64,000 bases of DNA from Tamlana flava (GCF_041287255.1 NZ_JBGGTX010000001.1:186001-250000); one strand, 5' to 3'; shown: positions 28,990 to 37,718, numbered from the stretch's first letter. The notes: generated by a model not told the origin, from the letters alone. A program made the numbers and translations.

Positions 28990-29037
28990 CAAAATTATGA
29001 TTATACAGCAATAACACCATCCTGCACCATCCTGTAC
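28990..29037 (-). promoter_or_regulatory. Promoter of FAS1-SusCD cluster with tandem CAGGAT boxes
   Basis: Read on the minus strand, GTACAGGATGGTG is followed directly by CAGGATGGTG, two 10-bp direct repeats (29034-29025 and 29024-29015). The second CAGGAT lies exactly 21 bp before TAATTTTG (28997-28990), a perfect TAnnTTTG -7 box. The leader to the FAS1 start at 28876 is about 110 nt. The spacing matches the sulfatase, CE12 and GH28 promoters. Confidence 0.65.
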
Positions 29038-29068
29038 ATCTAATAATTATTGTCTTTTATTTTATGAT

Positions 29069-29092
29069 ATAAGAGATATTATCCTCTCTTAT
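29069..29092. terminator. Hairpin downstream of CE12/GH2 unit
   Basis: An 8-bp perfect inverted repeat (ATAAGAGA / TCTCTTAT, 8-nt loop) lies 12 bp after the tandem CE12 stop. The T run is on the plus-strand side, so it is only a weak candidate terminator for the minus-strand unit. Confidence 0.35.
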
Positions 29093-29104
29093 TTTTCAAA
29101 TTAA

Positions 29105-30610
29105 CTATTTATTAGGGTAAACACAACCTCTTAAGAATCCTAATTCTTTATTTTTCCTGATTAATTTGGCAACTATTGAAGCTGTAAAAGTTGCTCCCTC
29201 CAACCCTGTATGCGTGTGGTCCTTAGGAAAGAACCCCTTTACCTTTTCTTTACCCAAGTCTTGATACCTTTGAGCTACGGTATCGCTTAAATCAATATAA
29301 ATTGCGTTTTCGGCGTTGGCAGCTTCCTTGGCCCATTTAACGTATGTATCGAATCTTTGTTCAACTTTTCCATTTGGCCATTCGTTACGAGGGGTTAAAC
29401 TCAAAACTACAGGTATAGCACCTTTTTCTTTAGTTTCACGAATCATTTTCTTCATATACCATCCGTAGGTATGTACTATTTCGGTAACGCTATCTCTATT
29501 AACTTCCTGAGTTTCTTCGCCCATTCCTTTTAAAGACCCTCTATATTTGGCTTTATCAATATTTCCAGCATCATTGTGCCCAAATTGGATAAATACATAA
29601 TCACCTTCATGAAATTCTGCTTTAGCTTCATCCCATAAACCTTCAAAAATAAAGGTACGAGTACTTCTACCTCCTCTAGCTTTGTTAATGACGTTGACTT
29701 GCATGGTATCGCAAAACTTTGGGAAAGCCATACCCCAGCCTATCGCATTTGGATTACTACTATTCGCCATGGTGGAATCACCAATTAAAAAAATATTCTT
29801 CTTTTTGGGTAACTTAATTTTAGGGTTTTCAAGAATATAATCTTTTAAAGAATTATCTGTTTTCTTTAATTCACTGCCAATTATTGACGCAGCCATTGCA
29901 GCACCTTTGGCAGATGTATGTGTATGGTCTCGTTTATAAAAATAGGTTTCAGTAACGTTTTCTTCACCCAAACTTTCCATTTTACTGACCATTTTACCAT
30001 TCAAATCAATAAAAGTAACATCGTTTCTCTCGGCTATTTGTTTTGCCCACAAGCCATAGGAATTGTTGTTTCTTGGAACTTTTCCTTCTTTCCAATCGTT
30101 TCTTGGAATGGGTGACATAATTACCGGAATTGCGCCTTTTGCTTTGGTATCCTTTACGACCTTTTCAATATACCAACCGTAGCTATGCACTATTTCATGT
30201 ACGCCAGTTATCATATTGTCAATTTCTTCCGTTTCATCTCCAATACCTTTTATAGTACCACGAGCACGAATGGTATCATTTACAGGACCATTATCGTTGT
30301 GCCCAAATTGAATCAGAACATAATCGTCTTGTTTAAGCTTACTGTTTACCGTATCCCACAATCCTAAATTTTGAAAAGTCCTGCTACTTGTCCCTCCCAA
30401 AGCATGGTTTTCAAATTTTACTTTTGAAGAATCCAAAAACTGACCGATAAAATCGCCCCAGCCCCAGAGTCCTCCATAACCATCACCTTTACCATTTTTA
30501 ACTGTGGAATCCCCAACAGTGTAAACCGTTGGTTTTACATTAAGTTGCTGCGCACAACTAAAAAATGAAATCGAAAATAGAATGATGAATAAAAACTTGA
30601 ATGCTTTCAT
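29105..30610 (-). CDS. Tandem CE12 rhamnogalacturonan acetylesterase (two SGNH domains)
   Basis: This is a predicted deacetylase for acetylated rhamnogalacturonan, 501 residues with lipobox FFSC (Cys19). It contains two complete SGNH/CE12 domains. The first has GDST (Ser35), LGGTSSRTF, GHND (103-106) and DHTH (Asp228, His231). The second has GDST (Ser279), RGGRSTRTF, GHND (344-347) and a DHTH near residue 470. Both catalytic triads look intact, so this is a functional internal duplication and not a decayed copy. Single-domain CE12 enzymes are about half this length. It is the third gene of a CE12-GH2-CE12 unit, 18 bp after GH2. Confidence 0.9.
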   Translation of the reverse strand: MKAFKFLFIILFSISFFSCAQQLNVKPTVYTVGDSTVKNGKGDGYGGLWGWGDFIGQFLDSSKVKFENHALGGTSSRTFQNLGLWDTVNSKLKQDDYVLIQFGHNDNGPVNDTIRARGTIKGIGDETEEIDNMITGVHEIVHSYGWYIEKVVKDTKAKGAIPVIMSPIPRNDWKEGKVPRNNNSYGLWAKQIAERNDVTFIDLNGKMVSKMESLGEENVTETYFYKRDHTHTSAKGAAMAASIIGSELKKTDNSLKDYILENPKIKLPKKKNIFLIGDSTMANSSNPNAIGWGMAFPKFCDTMQVNVINKARGGRSTRTFIFEGLWDEAKAEFHEGDYVFIQFGHNDAGNIDKAKYRGSLKGMGEETQEVNRDSVTEIVHTYGWYMKKMIRETKEKGAIPVVLSLTPRNEWPNGKVEQRFDTYVKWAKEAANAENAIYIDLSDTVAQRYQDLGKEKVKGFFPKDHTHTGLEGATFTASIVAKLIRKNKELGFLRGCVYPNK

Positions 30611-30628
30611 ATAATATTTTTAAATGGA

Positions 30629-33487
30629 TTAATTGCCTCTAAAATCGAACCATATGGTCATGGGAATACCATCATCCCCACTTTTGATTCTAATATTGGT
30701 TGGTTGACTTTCGGGCCCTTGATGCTCCAAAGGCTTAAAGGCCCTCATGGCTGGAATTTCATACATAAATGAAATATTGCCCTCAGGAAAATCAGGTTGC
30801 GGAAAGGTTTTTGAAACCTCGTTTATAGGTAAATCGGGAGTAAATAATCTTAAGAACAAGTTGTCGTTTTCGCTAAAGAATTTATAGTCTCCAGTTTGAG
30901 TTTTAAGGTTTCCAGCAACAAAATTGGCATGATAGCCTTTAAATTCAGGGTACACCAAGTTTTCAAAGCTTTCACCTGTTATGGTATTGTTGTAATCTTT
31001 CTCCCAAAGTCCGAATTCTGTTCCCTTAATCCTGTTTTTCCAAACGTGGTAAGGCCCATTTCCTATAAACTTGATGCCTTCTACACCTTCTTCAGGAAAA
31101 TCGAAGGTAATTCCAAACTTGTTAATTTCACCTTCAAAAAACGCACCATCAAAACCATTACTTCTTCCTGCATCTTTTAAAACAATCATTTCCATTTTTA
31201 ACCGACCGTCATTAAAAAGAGTCCATTTTGCGGAATGAATTCCACCATTGTACTTTACATCAAAAATGGCAGCATCATCTGTTTCCTCCACGGAAACATT
31301 TTCTATATCAGCTTTCATCCCAATAGGCTTTGGTCCATTTGCAAAAGGCACAATGCCATTTTTATTTTCAATACTGATTATTTCACCTGTTTTGGCATCG
31401 AATTTTGCACTAACTGTTTTGCTTTTTAAAAGCACCTCATCATCAACCTTTGTGGCTTTGGCAGACTTTTTTACCTCATTCTTTTCAATAAACTTTTCAG
31501 CAAAATAAGAAGCTCTGTGCATTGGCCAAGACCAAGTGTAAATTTCCCTTCCATGATTATCGTGAGCAGTGATTTCCAACCAATCGCCCTCAAAAAAGTT
31601 TTCGGGAACCTTAAATTGGATTTTTCTGGTTTCGCCAGGCTCTATGCTTTCAATTTCAATTGGGCTTGACGCAATAACTTCAGCTTTAGCATCATTGTAT
31701 AAAATGCTTTTATCGGCCTTTACAATCTTGTATGCCAACTTACATGCATTGAGATTTGTAAAAATGTATTCATTTGAAACTAAAAACGTTCCATCAAATT
31801 TTGAGGTTATTCTTTTGGGTTCAAATTGAATGGGTGACCAAACCTCCTTCACAGTAAAAAAACTGCCTTCCTTTTCTCTGTGCGGACCTAAAACACCATC
31901 GGCAGCTAGGTTTCCTTTCGAATCGTATTTTTGCTCGCCTGTCCAATCGGTTCGCAATACTGCTTCGTCCAACATGGCCCACATAAATCCACCTGCAAAC
32001 AAAGGACTATGTTTGTAGCGTTTCCAAAAATCCTCCAATCCTGCTCCAATGCCATTGTCGTAAGTGCCATGCATAAATTCGGTTGGAAGAAACACATTCT
32101 CGCCATTATTAAAACGGTGCATACCCGTTAAATAGGTTGGGTAATGGTGTGTGTCCCAACCGTTAAAATCTGCCCATGGATGGATGACGATGCGCTTTTG
32201 TGGGTCGTATTCGTGAAAAACATGGTCTATTTGGTAATTCCAGCCACCTTCGTTACCGTGGTCCCAAATAATTATTGATGGATGGTTTACATCACGCTGA
32301 ACAGTTTCCTTTATGAGATTGGTTCCTGTTTTGGTATCGTAGCCATTTTGCCAACCAGCAACTTCATTCAGCACAAAAAGCCCAAGAGAATCACAAACTT
32401 TAAGAAAATGGGTGTCTGGCGGATAATGAAAACGCACCGCATTCATATTCATATCCTTGATTAGATTGACATCAAGAATACTGATGTCCTTAGTGGTACT
32501 CCTACCGGATTCTGGCCAAATGGTATGACGATTTATGCCCTTCAAAAGAATTTTTTTGCCATTAACATAAATGCCGTCTTTTTTTAAGAACTCTATGGTT
32601 CTGAAACCAATTTCTGTTTCTGAAGTGTGCAATACTTGCCCATTATTCTTTAGTGACAAGGATAAAGTATATAAATTTGGAGATTCTGGATTCCAAGGTT
32701 TTACATGGTACCATTTGGCTTCGATGGTTTGAAAATCTGAATCATCTTTTAGAGGAATGGTGACAGATTGAAAATTTCCATCTCCTCCAATTGGACTTAT
32801 ACTAGCCTCAACAACCGAGTTTTTCGGAACATTTACCAAATTTAAATCTGCGCGTAGCGAACCATCCATTTTAGCATCAATAGCTATGTGCTCAATGTAC
32901 GATTCAGGTGAAACCTCTAACCACACCGGGCGATAAATACCACCAAACAACCACCAATCTGTTTTTCTTTCGGCATTGTTTACCGAGTTGTTACTTGAAT
33001 GTTTTGAAACACGAGCTTCCAATAAATTCTCACCTCCATAGTTTAATAGTGTTGTGATGTCATGTTTAAATTCATAAAATCCACCTTGATGGATATCACC
33101 AGCCGATTTTCCATTTATTTTTACTTCAGTATCAGTCATGGCTCCACCAAAAACAATGGTAATGTTTTTTCCTTTATAATCCTCTGGGATATTAAACTTG
33201 TATTTGTAAAACCCTTCTTCCTTACTTGGTTCATCTTGATTTAACTCTTTGTACCAACGTCCATAAGTATACTCACCAAAACCTTCCAACTCCCAATTGG
33301 ATGGCACATTTATAGTTGTCCATTTTTTACTGTTGTTTCCGTCTGTACACATGAATTCCCATGTAACAGGATTTTCAACATCTTTACCCGACAAGTATAT
33401 TTTTTCGGTTTCTTGAGCCGATAAAGTCAAACTTAAAAGCAGAATGATTACAAAAAGGGTGTTTAGTTTAGCGGTATTTTTTGTCAT
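30629..33487 (-). CDS. GH2 glycoside hydrolase (beta-galactosidase-like)
   Basis: This is a retaining exo-glycosidase of family GH2, 952 residues, periplasmic (signal ..LTLSAQ). The N-terminal jelly-roll domain (NVPSNWELEGFGEYTYGRW, GGIYRPVWLEV) is followed by an immunoglobulin-like domain and the TIM barrel. The candidate acid/base is Glu413 in DHGNEGGW and the nucleophile Glu470 in LPTEFMHG. A long C-terminal part (about 670-952) resembles the beta-galactosidase small chain. The linkage could be beta-galactose or a related side chain of rhamnogalacturonan-I. This choice rests on its place between two acetylesterases and not on the sequence itself. It begins 5 bp after the upstream CE12 gene. 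Confidence 0.88.
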   Translation of the reverse strand: MTKNTAKLNTLFVIILLLSLTLSAQETEKIYLSGKDVENPVTWEFMCTDGNNSKKWTTINVPSNWELEGFGEYTYGRWYKELNQDEPSKEEGFYKYKFNIPEDYKGKNITIVFGGAMTDTEVKINGKSAGDIHQGGFYEFKHDITTLLNYGGENLLEARVSKHSSNNSVNNAERKTDWWLFGGIYRPVWLEVSPESYIEHIAIDAKMDGSLRADLNLVNVPKNSVVEASISPIGGDGNFQSVTIPLKDDSDFQTIEAKWYHVKPWNPESPNLYTLSLSLKNNGQVLHTSETEIGFRTIEFLKKDGIYVNGKKILLKGINRHTIWPESGRSTTKDISILDVNLIKDMNMNAVRFHYPPDTHFLKVCDSLGLFVLNEVAGWQNGYDTKTGTNLIKETVQRDVNHPSIIIWDHGNEGGWNYQIDHVFHEYDPQKRIVIHPWADFNGWDTHHYPTYLTGMHRFNNGENVFLPTEFMHGTYDNGIGAGLEDFWKRYKHSPLFAGGFMWAMLDEAVLRTDWTGEQKYDSKGNLAADGVLGPHREKEGSFFTVKEVWSPIQFEPKRITSKFDGTFLVSNEYIFTNLNACKLAYKIVKADKSILYNDAKAEVIASSPIEIESIEPGETRKIQFKVPENFFEGDWLEITAHDNHGREIYTWSWPMHRASYFAEKFIEKNEVKKSAKATKVDDEVLLKSKTVSAKFDAKTGEIISIENKNGIVPFANGPKPIGMKADIENVSVEETDDAAIFDVKYNGGIHSAKWTLFNDGRLKMEMIVLKDAGRSNGFDGAFFEGEINKFGITFDFPEEGVEGIKFIGNGPYHVWKNRIKGTEFGLWEKDYNNTITGESFENLVYPEFKGYHANFVAGNLKTQTGDYKFFSENDNLFLRLFTPDLPINEVSKTFPQPDFPEGNISFMYEIPAMRAFKPLEHQGPESQPTNIRIKSGDDGIPMTIWFDFRGN

Positions 33488-33492
33488 ATTAT

Positions 33493-34797
33493 TTAATTTC
33501 CATCAGGTTTTTCTATTTCAAAACGGGTGCTCATTGGCAAGGCCCAATCATTAAAATTATCAGGTTTTTTTGGATTAAAAGCGGGGATATTTGGTTTTAA
33601 AAACTTCACAAGTTCTAAATCTAAATCTTTTATGCCTTCCACCACACATTTTGCAATTTCGTTTGCCCCAAAACTGTTAAAATGTGTGTCATCCTCTAAC
33701 TTCTTATCTTGCCCTGGAAACGTGTTTTCTGGATAGTGCACAAAAGCATTTCTTGAAGATTCGGCACCCCAACTTTCGTACATTGAACGGGTCATGTTGG
33801 TTAAATCTATCAACGGCACTTGCAAATCGCTTGCCACTTTTCGCATCGCATCGGGGTAATCGCCATGTGTATGCTTTAGGTTGTCATTATCATCAAAATA
33901 GCGTCTTTCGGTTGGCGTTAACAGTAAAACCTTGCCTCCACGCTCTCTAAAAGTGCTGATATATTCCTTAAGCAAGTTGGTGTAAAGCCCCCATGCACCA
34001 TTACCTTCACCTTTAATTTTTTCATCATTATGTCCAAATTCAATAAAGAGATAGTCACCAGGTTTCATAATGGTCATTATCTTTTCCAATCTTAAAGCGC
34101 CTTTAAATGCAGGTAAAGAGGAACCAGATTCTGCATAGTTGGCAACAACAATGTCAGCATTTAAGTAATTGGTAAATAACTGCCCCCAAGATGCCCATGG
34201 CTCCACATCCTGGTCTGTCACCGTAGAATCACCCGCCAGAAAAATGGTTTTTATGTTATTGGCCAATTTGATTTCGATACTTTTAATGGCTGACATTCCT
34301 AAAAACTCTAACGTTAATTTATCATCCCAATTTAATTGGCCTTTGTCCCGGTCTTTAACCTTTATGTTTTTATCAACATTTATTTTTGGAGTTCTCACAT
34401 TAACCACAAACGAATATTGAACTTCATCCCTTTTCTCTGTCACAATTTCTTTAAGCATCAAGCGTCTAGATTCTGCCTTTACGGTAGTCTTGGCACATTT
34501 CTTTCCACCTAAAACCACATTAACTTTATAATTGCCCTCAGGTAGTTTTACCGAAAAATAAACGGAAGTTTCACTTATTATATAGTCTTTTTTGAAATTT
34601 ACATCTTTTCCAGACCCAAAATCGAATCCGTAGCCTAAATTTTCATTGAAATTAATTGGGTTTTTGATTGAAATAGCATAGGGGCTACTAGTTTTTTTTC
34701 CGAATAAAAATACTTTGTTAAAAGTCTTGTTTTGAGCATTTGCACTCATTAAACTTAATGAAAAAAGTATAAAAATACACTTGAAAAAACTTGGCAT
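33493..34797 (-). CDS. CE12 rhamnogalacturonan acetylesterase with N-terminal beta-sandwich
   Basis: This is a predicted acetylesterase of 434 residues with a Sec signal (..LMSANAQ). Residues ~25-180 form a beta-rich module (YGFDFGSGKDV, YFSVKLPEGNYKVNVVLGG) typical of the N-terminal domain in rhamnogalacturonan acetylesterases. The SGNH domain follows, with GDSTVTDQ, YAESGSS, IEFGHNDEK and DDTHFNSFGA supplying Ser, Gly, Asn and Asp/His. It is the first gene of the minus-strand unit with GH2 and the tandem CE12, driven by the promoter at 34812-34849. It removes acetyl groups that would block lyases or hydrolases. Confidence 0.88.
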   Translation of the reverse strand: MPSFFKCIFILFSLSLMSANAQNKTFNKVFLFGKKTSSPYAISIKNPINFNENLGYGFDFGSGKDVNFKKDYIISETSVYFSVKLPEGNYKVNVVLGGKKCAKTTVKAESRRLMLKEIVTEKRDEVQYSFVVNVRTPKINVDKNIKVKDRDKGQLNWDDKLTLEFLGMSAIKSIEIKLANNIKTIFLAGDSTVTDQDVEPWASWGQLFTNYLNADIVVANYAESGSSLPAFKGALRLEKIMTIMKPGDYLFIEFGHNDEKIKGEGNGAWGLYTNLLKEYISTFRERGGKVLLLTPTERRYFDDNDNLKHTHGDYPDAMRKVASDLQVPLIDLTNMTRSMYESWGAESSRNAFVHYPENTFPGQDKKLEDDTHFNSFGANEIAKCVVEGIKDLDLELVKFLKPNIPAFNPKKPDNFNDWALPMSTRFEIEKPDGN

Positions 34798-34811
34798 AAA
34801 TTAATTTTCGA

Positions 34812-34849
34812 CTAAAATATTCTTAAAATAAAAAAGATCCATCCTGTAC
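34812..34849 (-). promoter_or_regulatory. Promoter of CE12-GH2 unit with CAGGAT box
   Basis: On the minus strand GTACAGGAT (34849-34841) is followed after exactly 21 bp by TATTTTAG (34819-34812), a 7/8 match to TAnnTTTG. The start codon at 34797 is close, so the leader would be very short. The bases upstream of the box (CATCATA) resemble those at the GH28 promoter (CATGTAT). Confidence 0.6.
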
Positions 34850-34887
34850 TATGATGAATCTCTAAATTTATGAATTTAAATCTTTAA

Positions 34888-35934
34888 TTAAAGTGAATTA
34901 CGTTCAATGTATTCAAAGACGTTTTTAACCTTTTCTTTTTTGTTGTTTAAAACCATGTAGGCCGCTGTTTCTCCCATGGCTTTAAAGTGCGTACTGACTA
35001 CATTAATTCCCAAAAGGTCTTTTAACGGTGTGTCATTATATGAAATTATGCCAATATCCTTCCCTAAAACAAGATTTTTTTCGCGCACTTGTCGCATTAA
35101 ATTCACTAAATCATTTTCTTCAATAATGATATATGCATCTTTGCTGTCAAGTTCCATATCGTCGTATATTTCGTCTAGCACCTCAAAGTCAAAATTGAAT
35201 TTAGAGCAAAACTTTCTAAACCCATGCACAATCCTTCGTGGATATGGATAAACCGTTTTTGAAGGGTAAACCAAAACCAGCTTGTCGTATTTTTTAAGCT
35301 TTTCCAATCCTGTTTTAAGAGCATTATAAATATCTTCTTGAAAATCTTGGTAAACCGCACCATAATCCCCTTGAACCCCTATTTTGTCATTGTCCAAAAT
35401 GATAAGTTTGTCCTTTGGTATCCTTTCCATCATTTTAATGGCGCCATTTGTTGCACTAACATGGTTTAGCTCTTCTGTTTTAAAATGAGGCATAATCACA
35501 TAATAATCAAAAGCGTTCAAATTTCTTTCCAAAGTTCTTTCAAAAATAGATTCCTCGCAGTGATAAATTGATAAAGTAACATGTGCGTTTATTCCAACGC
35601 TGTTAACAAACGAGTTGTAAATCATCATTTTATAGGAACTCAGTTTATTAATCATGAAGAAGATTTGAATTTTTGAAATCAAATCTGTTTTGGCCGTATA
35701 ATATCCTTTTCCCTTTACTGAAACAATCACCTTTTGCTCCTTTAACTGTTTATAGGCTTTTTCAACCGTGTCTCTAGACAGGTAACAGGACTCACTCAAC
35801 TCATTTATAGAGGGTATTTTTTCTCCAATTTTTAATTTTCCTTTTGAAATATCGTTAATAATTGAGTCCACAATTTGCTTGTATTTTGGAACCCTTGAAG
35901 ACTCATTAATTTTTATTTCTATGGTTTGAGACAT
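34888..35934 (-). CDS. GntR-family regulator with LacI-type sugar-sensing domain
   Basis: This is a transcription factor of 348 residues. The N-terminal ~75 residues are a GntR winged helix (VPKYKQIVDSIINDISKG, KIPSINELSESCYLSRDTVEKAYKQL, VSVKGKGYYTA). The rest resembles a periplasmic-binding/LacI-type effector domain (IQIFFMINKLSSYK, YVIMPHF, VLVYPSKTVYPYPRR, DIGIISYNDTPLKDLLG). Bacillus AraR has this architecture. It probably senses a pectin-derived sugar. It is divergent from the GH28 operon and adjacent to the CE12-GH2 operon. A TAATCGATAA inverted repeat just upstream of its own -7 box could be its operator. Confidence 0.88.
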   Translation of the reverse strand: MSQTIEIKINESSRVPKYKQIVDSIINDISKGKLKIGEKIPSINELSESCYLSRDTVEKAYKQLKEQKVIVSVKGKGYYTAKTDLISKIQIFFMINKLSSYKMMIYNSFVNSVGINAHVTLSIYHCEESIFERTLERNLNAFDYYVIMPHFKTEELNHVSATNGAIKMMERIPKDKLIILDNDKIGVQGDYGAVYQDFQEDIYNALKTGLEKLKKYDKLVLVYPSKTVYPYPRRIVHGFRKFCSKFNFDFEVLDEIYDDMELDSKDAYIIIEENDLVNLMRQVREKNLVLGKDIGIISYNDTPLKDLLGINVVSTHFKAMGETAAYMVLNNKKEKVKNVFEYIERNSL

Positions 35935-35977
35935 AAGTACTTTAAGTATTAAGTTACATGCGAAAAATGTAGATAAA

Positions 35978-35985
35978 CAAAGCTA
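35978..35985 (-). promoter_or_regulatory. Candidate -7 box of the GntR regulator
   Basis: This reads TAGCTTTG on the minus strand, a perfect TAnnTTTG match, 43 nt before the regulator start. The first arm of the inverted repeat lies 9 bp upstream of it. Confidence 0.5.
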
Positions 35986-35994
35986 AATAAAATC

Positions 35995-36033
35995 TAATCG
36001 ATAAGTAAATATTACACTCAATATTATCGATTA
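35995..36033. promoter_or_regulatory. Exact inverted repeat TAATCGATAA-N19-TTATCGATTA (putative operator)
   Basis: Two 10-bp arms (35995-36004 and 36024-36033) are perfect reverse complements, and each is itself a near-palindrome of TAATCGATTA. They sit between the divergent regulator and GH28 genes, close to the regulator's -7 box. This fits autoregulation by a dimeric GntR-type protein, though the binding protein is not established. Confidence 0.5.
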
Positions 36034-36100
36034 CAATTGAATATTCCTTAAATTTTAACACCTTAACAAAAAAACTACAAATATTTAAAAGCTCATGTAT

Positions 36101-36138
36101 GTACAGGATAGATTCGCTTTAAGATTGTTATAAGTTTA
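36101..36138 (+). promoter_or_regulatory. GH28-operon promoter with CAGGAT box
   Basis: GTACAGGAT (36101-36109) is followed after exactly 21 bp by TAAGTTTA (36131-36138), a 7/8 match to TAnnTTTG. The leader is about 90 nt. A second weaker box, TACTTTAG, lies at 36171-36178. The spacing equals that at the sulfatase, FAS1-SusCD and CE12 promoters. Confidence 0.6.
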
Positions 36139-36231
36139 CATCTGATTCTATGTGGAAGTCCATAATTCATTACTTTAGTTGAGACTCATTACAAAACCGA
36201 ACAACTGAACACTTGAAAATTAGATTATTAA

Positions 36232-37707
36232 ATGAATAAACTCACCCTTACACTCACCTCTTTAATTATTTTATTACTAGGTTCTTGTAAACAGCCAAAC
36301 GCCAATACTGAAGCATCCAAAACAAGTTACAAACCTGATTGGGTAGATAAAGTTGGTGCACATGATTTTAAAATTTCTGGCAAAACCTATTACGTAAATG
36401 ATTTTGGAGCTGTTAACGACGGAAAAACATTAAATACAGAAGCTATTCAAAAGACTATTGATGCTTGTGTCAAAAACGGAGGAGGAACTGTCACTTTTAA
36501 ACCAGGTGATTATTTAATGGGCGCAATATTCATTAAAAGCAACATCAAATTTGAAGTCCCCAAAGGTGTAAATATTTTAGGAAGCGAAAATATTAAGGAT
36601 TACAAAGAAATTAACACCAGAATTGCAGGTATTGAAATGAAGTGGCCTGCGGCACTGATTAATGTTAGAAACGAAAAAAATGTGGTTATTGATGGTGAAG
36701 GCACAGTTGATGGCCAAGGCAAGGTATTTTGGGATTATTACTGGGATTTACGCAGAAACGATTACGAACCCAGAGGATTGCGGTGGATTGTTGATTATGA
36801 TGCCAAGCGCCCAAGAACTTTTTTAATCTCTAATTCAAGTGATGTGGTTTTTAAAAATTTGAATATTCAAAGAGCTGGCTTTTGGACCGTACAAGTGCTT
36901 TATTCAAAATTTATTACCATTGATGGCCTAACCATAAAAAATAATATTGGAGGTCATGGCCCAAGTACCGATGGCATTGATATCGACTCCTCTGAATGGA
37001 TATTGGTTCAAAATTGCGATATTGATTGTAATGACGATAATTTTTGTTTAAAAGCAGGTCGTGATTGGGATGGCCAACGCGTTAACAGACCGACAGAATA
37101 TGTTGTGATTAAAGACTGTATGGCACGACAAGGTGCAGGATTGTTCACGTTGGGAAGTGAAACCGCTGGCAGTATTCGGCATGTTTATGTATCGAACATT
37201 AAAGGTTTGGGTACAAAAAATGGGTTGAATATAAAATCGGCCACCAACCGCGGTGGAACTGTTGAAGATATTTATTTGGAAAACATAAAAATGGATAGCG
37301 TACATACCTTTATGCAAGTGGGTATGAATTGGAATCCGGCTTACAGCTATTCCAAACTTCCGGAGGAATTCAACGAAAATGATATTCCCGAACATTGGAA
37401 AAAAATGCTGATGAAAGTCGAGCCCGAAAAAGGCATTCCAACGTTTAAAAACATCACATTGAGTAATATTAATGTTAAAGGTGCCACAACGGCCATAAAT
37501 GTTAGCGGAATCGAGCAATCTATAGTCGAAAACGTAACACTAAACAACGTTTATATTGAAGCCAAAAAGCCGGGACAAATTAGCCACAGTGCCAATTGGA
37601 CATTAAATAACGTAACGGTAATTGCGCAAGACGGCTCTAAGGTTTCACTGGAAAACACCTCAAATATTGAGTTTCCAGAAACGGTTTATTCAAATAGTAA
37701 AAATTAA
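36232..37707 (+). CDS. Divergent GH28 polygalacturonase/rhamnogalacturonan-type hydrolase
   Basis: This is a right-handed beta-helix pectin hydrolase of 491 residues and a lipoprotein (LLGSC, Cys19). It opens with the family pattern YYVNDFGAVNDGKTLNTEAIQ. Catalytic Asp candidates are Asp247 in STDGIDID and Asp268-Asp269 in CNDDNFCLKAG. The usual GHG motif is GAG here (GAGLFTLGSETAG, 301-313) and the RIK motif is NIK (GLNIKSATNRGG). Such changes are common outside the classical endo-polygalacturonases, so activity on rhamnogalacturonan or exo-action on capped galacturonides is plausible. It is the first gene of the plus-strand operon and is divergent from the GntR regulator. Confidence 0.87.
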   Translation: MNKLTLTLTSLIILLLGSCKQPNANTEASKTSYKPDWVDKVGAHDFKISGKTYYVNDFGAVNDGKTLNTEAIQKTIDACVKNGGGTVTFKPGDYLMGAIFIKSNIKFEVPKGVNILGSENIKDYKEINTRIAGIEMKWPAALINVRNEKNVVIDGEGTVDGQGKVFWDYYWDLRRNDYEPRGLRWIVDYDAKRPRTFLISNSSDVVFKNLNIQRAGFWTVQVLYSKFITIDGLTIKNNIGGHGPSTDGIDIDSSEWILVQNCDIDCNDDNFCLKAGRDWDGQRVNRPTEYVVIKDCMARQGAGLFTLGSETAGSIRHVYVSNIKGLGTKNGLNIKSATNRGGTVEDIYLENIKMDSVHTFMQVGMNWNPAYSYSKLPEEFNENDIPEHWKKMLMKVEPEKGIPTFKNITLSNINVKGATTAINVSGIEQSIVENVTLNNVYIEAKKPGQISHSANWTLNNVTVIAQDGSKVSLENTSNIEFPETVYSNSKN

Positions 37708-37718
37708 TTTTTCGTAAA

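Noticed and set aside
29015..29034. CRISPR or transposon origin for the tandem CACCATCCTG repeat
   Set aside because: There are only two copies, with no spacers or ends of a mobile element. Alignment with three other promoters explains it as a regulatory box.
36171..36178. TACTTTAG as the main GH28 -7 box
   Set aside because: It is a similar match to the consensus, but the box at 36131-36138 has the conserved 21-bp spacing to CAGGAT. It is kept only as a possible secondary start.
37048..37518. 156-residue minus-strand open frame inside GH28
   Set aside because: It is antisense to a strongly conserved GH28 coding region, has no family motif and is explained by codon composition.
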